Source: Ochrobactrum sp. RH2CCR150
Lineage (GTDB): Bacteria; Pseudomonadota; Alphaproteobacteria; Rhizobiales; Rhizobiaceae
DNA length: 64,000 nt
Assembly: GCA_014138095.1 (NCBI GenBank)
Contig: JACGXE010000004.1
Span: 186,001-250,000 of the forward strand
Reading direction: 5' to 3'
Both the position numbers and the translations under genes were made by a program. Each line of letters starts with the position of its first letter. The first letter of the stretch is position 1. A model generated the notes under the pieces. That model saw only the letters and a program-made list of their open reading frames with translations. It was not told the origin of the DNA and ran no database searches. Of the stretch, positions 51,652-59,992 are shown piece by piece.

Positions 51652-53790
51652 ATGATTACCCTCTCCTCCCGCAGCTTTTTCTATGGCGTCAGCGCATTGA
51701 CGCTGGCAGCGGTTTCAAGTTCATCAGCCTTCGCGCAAGATGCGGATGCATCAGGAAGCTCCAAAGGACTGGTGCTCGACACACTCGTCATCACCGGCGA
51801 AAAAGTTGCGCGTGATATCAAGAACACCGCCTCATCCGTGACCGTGATTACGGCAAAGGAAATCGACAAGGAAAAAACTGGTGACACCTCCGTATCGGAA
51901 GCTGTTCGCGGAACACCCAACGTTGTGTATACCGACACTGTTGGCGCACCGGTCATTCGTGGTCAGGACACGCAGGGACCAAACAATGGTGCGACAGCCT
52001 TCTTCTCGGGCACCGTCCCCCGCGCAACGATCAATCTTGATGGTCATTACTTGAATTATAACGAGTTCATCTTCGGCTCCACCTCGATCTGGGATCTCGA
52101 CAGCATCGAGGTTTTCCGCGGGCCGCAGACCACATCTCAGGGCGCGAATGCGATTGCCGGTGCAATCGTGGTCAATACCAAAGATCCGACTTTTGAGCAG
52201 GAAGGCGCATATCAGGTCGAGATCGGCAGCTATAAATCCAAGCGAACTTCTATCATGCTGAATAGCCCGCTCTATAAGGATGAGCTCGCGGGCCGTCTGG
52301 CAATTGATTATTCGGGTCGCGACACCTTCATCGATTATGTCAATCCGGGCTTCTACTCTTCCGGCACCGATCAGGATTTCCAATCGCTGAACATTCGCTC
52401 GAAGCTGCTCTGGCAGCCTGCTGAAATCCCGGGGCTTGAGGCAAAGCTCACCTACTCGTTCAACAAGAGCAATCGCCCAACCTATGAAGCGGCCACGCCG
52501 TTTTACTATGATCTCGATTACAGTGGCGCCACCTTGCCGTCGTGGGATCAGCGTACCAATACCGGCATCCTGGATATCAGCTACGAATTCGATAACGGCT
52601 TCAAACTCCACAACCAGACACAGTTCTCAGATTCAGCGGTCGAGCGCAGAGTCGGAATCGCGCATAATGGTGATGCCAATATCGACCAAACCAATATTTC
52701 GAATGAAACACGCCTCACTTTTGGAGATCAGGAGGATGTCCTGAGCGGTGTCGCCGGTGTTTATTTCGCCCATACGAAGACCGACGAGCTACTCGATATG
52801 GTGAACGCGGCCAATAAGGTCGCCGTTAACAACTATATCTCGACGTTTGACGATAAGAAAACGAATGTTGGCCTGTTTGGTGAACTAAGCTGGCGTATGA
52901 ATGAGCAATGGACATTGACTGGAAGCGCACGCTTCCAGCACGACAAAATTCAACGCGATGGCGTCTCGGTCTATGCGCTCGACGCGATTAATTTCGATGA
53001 ATCCTTCTCGGCCTTCTTACCTAAAGTATCGCTGGCCTATGCCATCACCCCTGACCTTACAGTCGGTGGTCTTATCAGTCGCGGTTATAATCCCGGCGGT
53101 GTTTCGCTTTATATGAACACAGCCAACCCTGCGACGAGCAAATGGAACAAGTTCGATGAGGAAACTCTGTGGAACTACGAATTGTTCACCCGCGCGGAGT
53201 TCCTGGACAACAAGCTCGTTATAAACGGCAACGTGTTCTACATGGACTTCAAGAATGCCCAGTATAATATTCCGGTTGTCATTTCTCCCGGTATCACACA
53301 GTCATATACGATCAACGCGGAAAAGGCACATGCCTATGGGCTTGAACTCGGCGCCGATTATCAGATCCTCGATAATCTGACCCTCAAGGCGGGGGCCGGA
53401 ATCATGCGCACGACAATCGATGAGATTTCGAGCAACCCTGATTATGCAGATAACGAGTTCGCCAAGTCACCGGGCTATATGCTGAACTTCGGCGCAAGTT
53501 GGAATGTAACCGAAAAACTCAATGTTTTCGGTGATGTGCGCTACATCGACAGCTACTATTCCGATGTCGCGAACACCCCATCCTATTGGATTGATGCTTA
53601 CACAATCGCCAACGCGCGCGTGAGCTACGACTTTAACGAAAAATTCCAGCTCTACGGATTTGTGAAGAATATCTTCAACGAACGTGTACCAACATCCAAG
53701 CAAGCAACGCGCGGTCTAAGCGGAGCAACGACACAGGCTAGCATGACAATGCCACGCACTTTCGGCATCGGCATCAAGGGCAGCTTCTGA
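51652..53790 (+). CDS. TonB-dependent receptor
   Basis: This 712-residue outer-membrane receptor has signal peptide MITLSSRSFFYGVSALTLAAVSSSSAFAQ and a plug domain (KNTASSVTVITAKEIDKEKTGDTSVSEAVRGTPNVVYTD, WDLDSIEVFRGPQTTSQGANAIAGAIVV). The long beta barrel ends in the aromatic Phe (TFGIGIKGSF). The ATG at 51652 follows GAGGCG and begins the signal peptide; a longer frame upstream has no sense as protein. It lies beside the FepBDGC importer, so the ligand is probably a ferric chelate. Its operon partner is a flavin monooxygenase. Confidence 0.86.
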   Translation: MITLSSRSFFYGVSALTLAAVSSSSAFAQDADASGSSKGLVLDTLVITGEKVARDIKNTASSVTVITAKEIDKEKTGDTSVSEAVRGTPNVVYTDTVGAPVIRGQDTQGPNNGATAFFSGTVPRATINLDGHYLNYNEFIFGSTSIWDLDSIEVFRGPQTTSQGANAIAGAIVVNTKDPTFEQEGAYQVEIGSYKSKRTSIMLNSPLYKDELAGRLAIDYSGRDTFIDYVNPGFYSSGTDQDFQSLNIRSKLLWQPAEIPGLEAKLTYSFNKSNRPTYEAATPFYYDLDYSGATLPSWDQRTNTGILDISYEFDNGFKLHNQTQFSDSAVERRVGIAHNGDANIDQTNISNETRLTFGDQEDVLSGVAGVYFAHTKTDELLDMVNAANKVAVNNYISTFDDKKTNVGLFGELSWRMNEQWTLTGSARFQHDKIQRDGVSVYALDAINFDESFSAFLPKVSLAYAITPDLTVGGLISRGYNPGGVSLYMNTANPATSKWNKFDEETLWNYELFTRAEFLDNKLVINGNVFYMDFKNAQYNIPVVISPGITQSYTINAEKAHAYGLELGADYQILDNLTLKAGAGIMRTTIDEISSNPDYADNEFAKSPGYMLNFGASWNVTEKLNVFGDVRYIDSYYSDVANTPSYWIDAYTIANARVSYDFNEKFQLYGFVKNIFNERVPTSKQATRGLSGATTQASMTMPRTFGIGIKGSF

Positions 53791-53813
53791 CAATTTGCAT
53801 CGATGAATCAAAT

Positions 53814-53838
53814 CGCGAGCTTTCGGCTCGCGGTTTTC
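53814..53838 (+). terminator. Intrinsic terminator after the TonB receptor gene
   Basis: CGCGAGC and GCTCGCG form a 7-bp stem with a TTTCG loop followed by GTTTTCT. It lies between the receptor and monooxygenase genes, so it may only partly separate them. Confidence 0.7.
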
Positions 53839-53864
53839 TACTGAATAACTGACCGGATTTTGTC

Positions 53865-55169
53865 ATGACACCTCGCAAAACGCTCCACATCGGCATGTCG
53901 CTTGCTCCCACCTGGCTTAGCAACGATGGCTGGCGCCACGACAATAGCGATATTGAAGGGGTCTTCGGCTCGGACTTTTACGTCGACATCGCGCGGCGCG
54001 CGGAGGCTGCAAAGCTCGACTTCGTGTTTCGTCCCGACAATCTGTTTCTCAACAGCCAGATCATGGAAACCACGCCCGGGTTTGCAAGCCTGGATGCCAC
54101 GTTGCTGATGGCAACGCTTGCGCGCGAAACGTCCAGAATCGGTCTGCTCACCACGATTTCGACCACCTTCATGCCGCCCTATGCAGTCGCACGGCAGGTT
54201 CTGTCATTGCATCACTTAAGCAGGGGGCGTGCGGGGTGGAACATCGTCACGGCCCTTGATGGCAACGTGAATTTCGGTCTCGATGAAATGCCGACATCTG
54301 ACGAGCGCTATGCACGGGCAGCAGAGTTTACCGATGTCGTGCAAGCGCTCTGGCAAAGCTTCCCCGGCGCCGCTCTCAAACGGGACCGAACCAGCGGAAA
54401 CTATGCCGACACAGCACGTATCCAACCAATCAATCATGAGGGCGCTTCGTTTAAAGTCAAAGGCCCGCTCAATATTCCTTCACTGGAGAATGTTCCGATC
54501 CCGCTCGTTCAGGCGGGTGCTTCACCAGCCGGGCGCAATTTTGCAGCGTCAGTCGCCGATGCGATTTTCTCGGCAACGCCCGATATCGATGCCGCGATTA
54601 ATCTTCGCAATGACCTGCGTTCTCTCGCACAATCTCACGGCCGGAATGCCGACGATGTCCGTCTGCTTCCGGGCCTCAGCCACTATCTCGCACCAACGCG
54701 CAAAGAGGCGGAAGAGCTTTTTTCCTATACCCACGCGCGCGGCGACCGCACGCGCAAGATTGCCTATATTCGGGATATGACCGGCCTTGATCTTACCGAC
54801 TGGCCCGAAGATCGCCTGATCCGCCCCTCGGACCTGCCTCCGCCGCCGGAAAAAGTACGCAGTAAAACCCATGCGGGTTTGCTGCAGCGCCTTTTGCAGA
54901 AAGAGACGCTCAGCCTTGAAGACCTGTTACGCAGGCCGGAAGTGATCAGTGCTGCCCATTGGCAGATCATCGGCACCGTCGATGACGCTGTCGGCGCAAT
55001 CCAGAAATGGTCTGATGCCGGTGCTATCGATGGTTTCATCACCGCCCCCGGCGGTTCAACCACATCCATGCATCTCGCACTTGACGAGCTAATGCCAAGG
55101 TTGAGCGAAGCGGGCCTTCTCCGAACCGACTATACCGGCGACACCTTCGCCCATCACCTGAGCGAATAA
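53865..55169 (+). CDS. LLM-class flavin-dependent monooxygenase (NtaA/SnaA/DszA family)
   Basis: This 434-residue protein of the bacterial luciferase-like superfamily begins KTLHIGMSLAPTWLSNDGWRHDNSDIEGVFGSDFYVDIARRAEAAKLDFVFRPDNL. It has the FMN-site blocks TSRIGLLTTISTTFMPPYAVARQVLSLHHLSRGRAGWNIVTA and VPIPLVQAGASPAGRNFAA. Relatives oxidise nitrilotriacetate, EDTA, dibenzothiophene sulfone or pristinamycin precursors, using reduced FMN made by a separate reductase. Its place behind a TonB receptor in an IclR-regulated uptake locus suggests breakdown of the imported chelator or a related compound. Confidence 0.85.
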   Translation: MTPRKTLHIGMSLAPTWLSNDGWRHDNSDIEGVFGSDFYVDIARRAEAAKLDFVFRPDNLFLNSQIMETTPGFASLDATLLMATLARETSRIGLLTTISTTFMPPYAVARQVLSLHHLSRGRAGWNIVTALDGNVNFGLDEMPTSDERYARAAEFTDVVQALWQSFPGAALKRDRTSGNYADTARIQPINHEGASFKVKGPLNIPSLENVPIPLVQAGASPAGRNFAASVADAIFSATPDIDAAINLRNDLRSLAQSHGRNADDVRLLPGLSHYLAPTRKEAEELFSYTHARGDRTRKIAYIRDMTGLDLTDWPEDRLIRPSDLPPPPEKVRSKTHAGLLQRLLQKETLSLEDLLRRPEVISAAHWQIIGTVDDAVGAIQKWSDAGAIDGFITAPGGSTTSMHLALDELMPRLSEAGLLRTDYTGDTFAHHLSE

Positions 55170-55345
55170 ACATTGCCGCTCAAGCGAAGCTGAAATCGAG
55201 ACCGATATCGAGGTTGGGCGCGCTATATCTTGTCCAGCCGACTAAGATCAGACCGACACGCTGACCCTGTCATTGGGAAGTGTGCAGATTGCCAGTCAGA
55301 ATTGTTGATTGGTAACGCGTGTTAGGTTTGGTCTTAAGCGAACAC

Positions 55346-56152
55346 CTATATAAATGTTTTCCCTCTAGGAACTACAAGAGGCGTATTTGATATAGGATCC
55401 TCGATGATCATGGATGACAGGCCGAACACGTCGCTGACAAGCCTTTCGGTAATGATCGTAGCTGGCGTTCCCTGGGCAATGATGGCGCCATCCTTCATGG
55501 CTATCAGGTGGGAGGCATACCGGCAGGCATGGTTGAGATCGTGCAGCACGGCGACAACGGTACGACCTTCGCCGTTGAGATCGGACAAAAGGTCCATGAG
55601 CTCGATCTGATGGGCAATGTCGAGGAAGGTCGTTGGTTCATCCAGCAACAGGATCGGGGTTTCCTGCGCCAGAACCATGGCAATCCACACCCTTTGCCTC
55701 TGGCCACCGGACAGTTCGTCCACGAGACGGCCGGACAGGTCCGCGATGCGGGTCACCTCCATCGCGGTGATGACGGCTTCTTCGTCGGCCTTCGACCATT
55801 GCCGGAAGAAGGACTGATGCGGATAGCGGCCGCGCGCGACCAGATCGGCAACGGTGATGCCTTCCGGCGCAACCGAGCTTTGCGGAAGCAGACCCAGCCG
55901 CCGCGCGGTTTCCTTTGCCGGAATATCGGTGATGCTTTTGCCATCAAGGATGACCTGTCCGGCCGAGGGAACTAACAACCGCGACAGGGCACGCAATAGT
56001 GTAGACTTGCCGCAGGCATTCGAGCCGACGATCACGGTGAAGGAGCCGTCGGGCACGGCGACCGAAAGATTACGCGAGATCGTCCGCTCGTCATAGCGCA
56101 GCGTCACATTGTCGGCATGAAGGCGACCAAGTCTAAATTGGGAGTTGCTCAC
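55346..56152 (-). CDS. Ferric-siderophore ABC ATP-binding protein (FepC paralogue)
   Basis: This 268-residue ATPase has Walker A GSNACGKST, signature DELSGGQRQRVWIAMVL, Walker B ILLLDEPTTFLD and H-loop VLHDLNHACRY. The GTG at 56152 was chosen because it overlaps the permease stop (GTGA) and starts the conserved region directly. The longer frame upstream reads through the permease gene. It is the last gene of the second siderophore operon and is closely similar to the ATPase at 49726-50529. Confidence 0.9.
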   Translation of the reverse strand: MSNSQFRLGRLHADNVTLRYDERTISRNLSVAVPDGSFTVIVGSNACGKSTLLRALSRLLVPSAGQVILDGKSITDIPAKETARRLGLLPQSSVAPEGITVADLVARGRYPHQSFFRQWSKADEEAVITAMEVTRIADLSGRLVDELSGGQRQRVWIAMVLAQETPILLLDEPTTFLDIAHQIELMDLLSDLNGEGRTVVAVLHDLNHACRYASHLIAMKDGAIIAQGTPATIITERLVSDVFGLSSMIIEDPISNTPLVVPRGKTFI

Positions 56153-57210
56153 TTGTGGCCCTCCCGTATCAATAGCCAGATGAAATAGAGACCGCCGATA
56201 CTGACCGTCATGACGCCGACGGGAAGCTGAACGTCGAATGCGTGCTGCGCGGCCCAATCGGCGGCAAGCAGAAGCAGGCCGCCTGTCAATGCGGAGGGAA
56301 TGAGCGTGACACCAGCCGAGCGGGTCAGCCGCCGTGCAATCTGGGGCGCGGCCAGCGCGATAAAGGAAATCGGTCCTGCCGCCGCTGTCACGATGGCTGT
56401 CAGCATCGTGCCGAGCACCATCAGGAGAAGCCGTATGCGATTGGCGTTGACACCGGAGGCCCTCGCCGCATCGTCGCCCATCTCAAGCTGTCGCATCGGG
56501 CGCGATAATAGCAATACCAGTGGCACCACCATGCAAAGCACGATGGCGACAGGAACAAGTTGCTCGAAGCCGAGACCATTGAGTGATCCTGCGCCCCATA
56601 TGGCGGCGCTCATTGCCCCCTGAAGGTCCGCCTCGCGGATCATCCACGCGTTGAAGGCTGAAAGCATTGCCGCCACACCAATCCCGACCACAATCAGCCG
56701 AAAACCCTGCACGCCGCGCCGCCAGGCCAGCAGATAAACGGCCATCGCCGTGATGATGCCCCCGATCAGTGCACCGGCAGCGGTCTCGTAATAACCGCCA
56801 GACAGCAGCAGAATAACCACGAGCGCGCCAGTATAGGAGCCTGCCGAGAAGCCTATGATATCTGGACTTCCAAGCGGATTGCGCGTCAGCGACTGGAAGA
56901 TCGCGCCGCTCATGGCCAGTGCGCTGCCGAGCAGGAAGGCGAGGGCAACACGTGGCAGGCGCCATTCCACCACGATCATGCGCACCTGATCATCGCCATG
57001 ACCGGCGAGAGCACCCAACACGTCAACCAAAGCAATCGGGTAACTGCCGCTCGCCAGTGAGAAACCAGCAATGCCGAGCGCGAGAACTGCAAGCACAAGA
57101 CCGGTGAATATCGAGAACTTGTCGAATCGGGTCGACAGACGCCCCCCAAATCTCCGCATAACGTACATGGAACGACCGAAGTCGATATCAGATGACACAG
57201 TGGTTCTCAT
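56149..57210 (-). CDS. Ferric-siderophore ABC permease, FecCD family, second subunit
   Basis: This 353-residue permease has family blocks WRLPRVALAFLLGSALAMSGAIFQSLTRNPLGSPDIIGFSAGSYTGA and AAAGPISFIALAAPQIARRLTRSAGV, and about nine hydrophobic segments. It starts at the ATG at 57210, overlapping the stop of the upstream permease (ATGA). It has a longer cytoplasmic N-terminus (about 30 residues) than usual. It is the FepG-type half of the channel. Confidence 0.88.
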   Translation of the reverse strand: MRTTVSSDIDFGRSMYVMRRFGGRLSTRFDKFSIFTGLVLAVLALGIAGFSLASGSYPIALVDVLGALAGHGDDQVRMIVVEWRLPRVALAFLLGSALAMSGAIFQSLTRNPLGSPDIIGFSAGSYTGALVVILLLSGGYYETAAGALIGGIITAMAVYLLAWRRGVQGFRLIVVGIGVAAMLSAFNAWMIREADLQGAMSAAIWGAGSLNGLGFEQLVPVAIVLCMVVPLVLLLSRPMRQLEMGDDAARASGVNANRIRLLLMVLGTMLTAIVTAAAGPISFIALAAPQIARRLTRSAGVTLIPSALTGGLLLLAADWAAQHAFDVQLPVGVMTVSIGGLYFIWLLIREGHK

Positions 57211-58259
57211 AGGCCGCTCGCTTGTCTGCGCCGTGCCAATAGGATCAGGACAGGCGCACCGATGAAGGCTGTGACGATGCCTGCTTCCAGTTCGCCTGGA
57301 AACAACACCAGACGTCCGGCAATGTCGGCGGAAAGCAGCAGTACCGGTGCGTAGATCATCGTCAGCGGAATGATCCAGCGCTGATCTGGCCCAACAATCC
57401 AACGCACCACATGCGGCACCATAAGACCGACGAAGCCGATTGGGCCAGCGGCAGCAGTTCCGGCCCCGGCCAGAAGCGTGACAGCGATGAGCGTCAGCAT
57501 CCGGGCGCGGAGGATGTTGGCTCCTAGCGAACGAGCCAGATCATCGCCGAGCGCTACAGCGTTAAGGGACCGAGCCGTCAGCAACGCAAGCACCAGTCCA
57601 GCAGCGATAAAAGGAGCAGCCGTTGCCACAATATCCATGTTTCTTCCGGCAACGGATCCGATCGACCAGAAACGCATGGAATCGAAGGCTTGGGGATCAA
57701 GCAGTGTGATCGCGGCACCGATACCGCCGAGAACGGCAGAAAGGGCGACCCCAGAAAGCACAAGTCGAACGGGTGTAGCACCGTCACGGCCCATTGCCCC
57801 CAGTACGTAAACGGCAAGCGTCACAAGGATGGCACCCAAAAAGGCGAACCACAAATAGGCATCAATCGAGTGGAAGCCCAACAGCCCGACCGCCAGCGTC
57901 ACGAAAAAGGCAGCACCAGCATTGACGCCCAATATTCCCGGATCGGCCAGCGGATTGCGCGTTGCCGCTTGGATCAATGCACCCGAAACGCCAAAAGCGG
58001 CACCGCAGAGAATACCGAGCAAGGTACGTGGCAGACGGTAATCATGGATGACGATGTGCTCCACCAGACCACTATCATATGCAAAAATGGCGTCAATCGC
58101 CGTCGATATCTTCACGGGTCTTGCCCCGAACAGAAGGTTTGCGATCGAAATAGCCACCAGCAACGCGAGGCCCAGGAGCAGGCCGGTCAGGCGCCGGGTG
58201 TTGCCGTTTGCAAATCCGCTTCCTTCCTTATCGTCGTGAGGCGAAACAATAACACTCAA
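57207..58259 (-). CDS. Ferric-siderophore ABC permease, FecCD family, first subunit
   Basis: This 350-residue permease has blocks DYRLPRTLLGILCGAAFGVSGALIQAATRNPLADPGILGVNAGAAFFV and AGTAAAGPIGFVGLMVPHVVRWIVG. It appears to start at a TTG at 58259, overlapping the stop of the reductase gene (TTGA). No other start codon is found in frame before the first membrane helix, so the rare start is likely real. It forms the channel with the next permease. Confidence 0.86.
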   Translation of the reverse strand: MSVIVSPHDDKEGSGFANGNTRRLTGLLLGLALLVAISIANLLFGARPVKISTAIDAIFAYDSGLVEHIVIHDYRLPRTLLGILCGAAFGVSGALIQAATRNPLADPGILGVNAGAAFFVTLAVGLLGFHSIDAYLWFAFLGAILVTLAVYVLGAMGRDGATPVRLVLSGVALSAVLGGIGAAITLLDPQAFDSMRFWSIGSVAGRNMDIVATAAPFIAAGLVLALLTARSLNAVALGDDLARSLGANILRARMLTLIAVTLLAGAGTAAAGPIGFVGLMVPHVVRWIVGPDQRWIIPLTMIYAPVLLLSADIAGRLVLFPGELEAGIVTAFIGAPVLILLARRRQASGL

Positions 58260-58972
58260 ACCCGCGCCTGCCCTTCGATCCAGTAACCAACCGCTGTGAT
58301 TTGGTCCTTTTCGAAACCGAACTCATCCCGAAAATATTTGCGACTTTTTGAAACGGCCATCGCTTCACCCGCAATCCAGACATATCCCGGCCCTGCGGGC
58401 AGGCTCGTGATGCTTTCGGCTATACGCGGCAGTTCCGTATAAAGAGAGCGATTGTGCTTCGGCCCTCGCCAAAAATACCAATTGATACAAACATCCGCAG
58501 TTGTTGCGATAATTTGCCTGTCGGCGTCAAACGGCACCGCCACATGCACAATCGCTTTGAACCCTGCCGGTAACTGTTCCAAAATTCGTCCGACAGCTGG
58601 CAGACCGGTTATATCGGCTATTAGTAAGATAAACTGGGTGTCCGATGGTGGATTGAAGCGGAAACGCGGTGGAAGCAACTTAATCTGATCGCCCTCAAGA
58701 ACCCTTTGAGCCCAATTAGTAGCAATACCGATTTCATGTATCACAAAATCGATCGTAATCTCTCTATGTATAGCATCCCAACGGCGGACAGTATAATAGC
58801 GACCCATTTCCTCGCCATGATCGGCTGCGGGGAACGACAACCAGATAAACTCATCCGGACGACCTGTGCTTTGGAAACGATGAAGGTCAGCCCCTTCAAG
58901 CACAACCCGGACCATGGACGGCGTGATGGCTTCTCTATGTTTCACCGTGGCGGAAAAATAGTCGAGCGTCAC
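58256..58972 (-). CDS. Siderophore-interacting protein (FAD-linked ferric-siderophore reductase)
   Basis: This 238-residue protein of the SIP/ViuB family has an N-terminal FAD-binding barrel (MVRVVLEGADLHRFQSTGRPDEFIWLSFP, GRYYTVRRWD) and a C-terminal NAD(P)H domain (FILLIADITGLPAVGRILEQL, YVWIAGEAMAVSKSRKYFRDEFG). Such enzymes reduce ferric siderophores in the cytoplasm and release the iron. It overlaps the binding-protein gene (ATGA) and the permease gene, so uptake and release are encoded together. Confidence 0.9.
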   Translation of the reverse strand: MTLDYFSATVKHREAITPSMVRVVLEGADLHRFQSTGRPDEFIWLSFPAADHGEEMGRYYTVRRWDAIHREITIDFVIHEIGIATNWAQRVLEGDQIKLLPPRFRFNPPSDTQFILLIADITGLPAVGRILEQLPAGFKAIVHVAVPFDADRQIIATTADVCINWYFWRGPKHNRSLYTELPRIAESITSLPAGPGYVWIAGEAMAVSKSRKYFRDEFGFEKDQITAVGYWIEGQARV

Positions 58973-59988
58973 GGCATTGATTCCTTGGTACTGACCTTAG
59001 ATGCCGCAGCAGCCAGTCGCGAGACAAAGTCCGGGTAGCCATATGGGATAGATAGAACACTGGGGTTGGATGTGACCCAGATCGAGACGGGATCGTCTAA
59101 AGCAACAAACCCTCCCCCCACCACAGGAGCGTATGAACGGAATAGTGGCTGACCCTCTGCATCCTCCTTTGCACCGGGAGGAAACCAGACGATAAGCAGA
59201 TCGGTTTCGATAGAATCCAGTTGTTCAAAACTGACAGACGTGCCTATCTGACCAGGATGCTCTGCTGCCAGTTTCACGACTTCAGATGGAACTTGTAACC
59301 CCAATTCCATCAAGGTGGCCACACGCAGATCGTCGGGAAAATAAACCCCGAGCGCACTTCTTCCCTGGAAATACGAGCCAAAGACAAAGCTCCGGTTCAT
59401 CAGCACGGAATGATCGGCATATAAGGCATGAAGACGGGATTTCGTCTGCTCTACAAGCGCTCGCGCAAGTTCCGGTTTCCCTACACACTCGCCTGCCAGC
59501 AGGGTAATTTCTTGCCAATTGGCCTGAAGCGGACCCGATCTATAGGCGATTGTTGGAGCTATTGCGTTGAGTCGGCGCCAATCCTTGCCATCGATATTGG
59601 TCCGTACTGCAAGGATCGCATCCGGCTTCAGAAGCGCAATAGCCTCGAAGTCGATTTCACTTTGCGACAAAAGCATCGGCTTGGTCGCACCAAGCTTTTC
59701 ATCCACCCAAGGCAATATTCCGTTTGCAAACTGCTCGTAGCGCGGCATGCCAACTGGGATGGTTCCAAGTGCAATCAGAGCGTCTTCGCCACCCCACCCA
59801 AGCGTTACAATGCGTTGGGGCGGGGCGCCGATTATCGTTTTACCGAAATTATGAGAGATCGTGACAGGGAATGCGTTGAAATTGCCAGAAGCAGCATTGG
59901 CCGCCGCGCCAAATGGCGTCATGGCCAGCAAAGCTGAAAAGACGAATGCGCGCCTTCCCTGATCAACCTTTCTGTGTCGCATCGCCAT
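58969..59988 (-). CDS. Iron-siderophore ABC substrate-binding protein
   Basis: This 339-residue binding protein has a signal-like N-terminus (MAMRHRKVDQGRRAFVFSALLAMTPFGAAANAA) with an RR pair that could be Tat-type. Core segments are PQRIVTLGWGGEDALIALGTIPVGMPRYEQF and LLKPDAILAVRTNI. It starts 5 bp after the receptor stop codon and overlaps the reductase gene. It belongs to the FecB/FhuD-type group and is not a close FepB match. Confidence 0.86.
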   Translation of the reverse strand: MAMRHRKVDQGRRAFVFSALLAMTPFGAAANAASGNFNAFPVTISHNFGKTIIGAPPQRIVTLGWGGEDALIALGTIPVGMPRYEQFANGILPWVDEKLGATKPMLLSQSEIDFEAIALLKPDAILAVRTNIDGKDWRRLNAIAPTIAYRSGPLQANWQEITLLAGECVGKPELARALVEQTKSRLHALYADHSVLMNRSFVFGSYFQGRSALGVYFPDDLRVATLMELGLQVPSEVVKLAAEHPGQIGTSVSFEQLDSIETDLLIVWFPPGAKEDAEGQPLFRSYAPVVGGGFVALDDPVSIWVTSNPSVLSIPYGYPDFVSRLAAAASKVSTKESMP

Positions 59989-59992
59989 AGAC

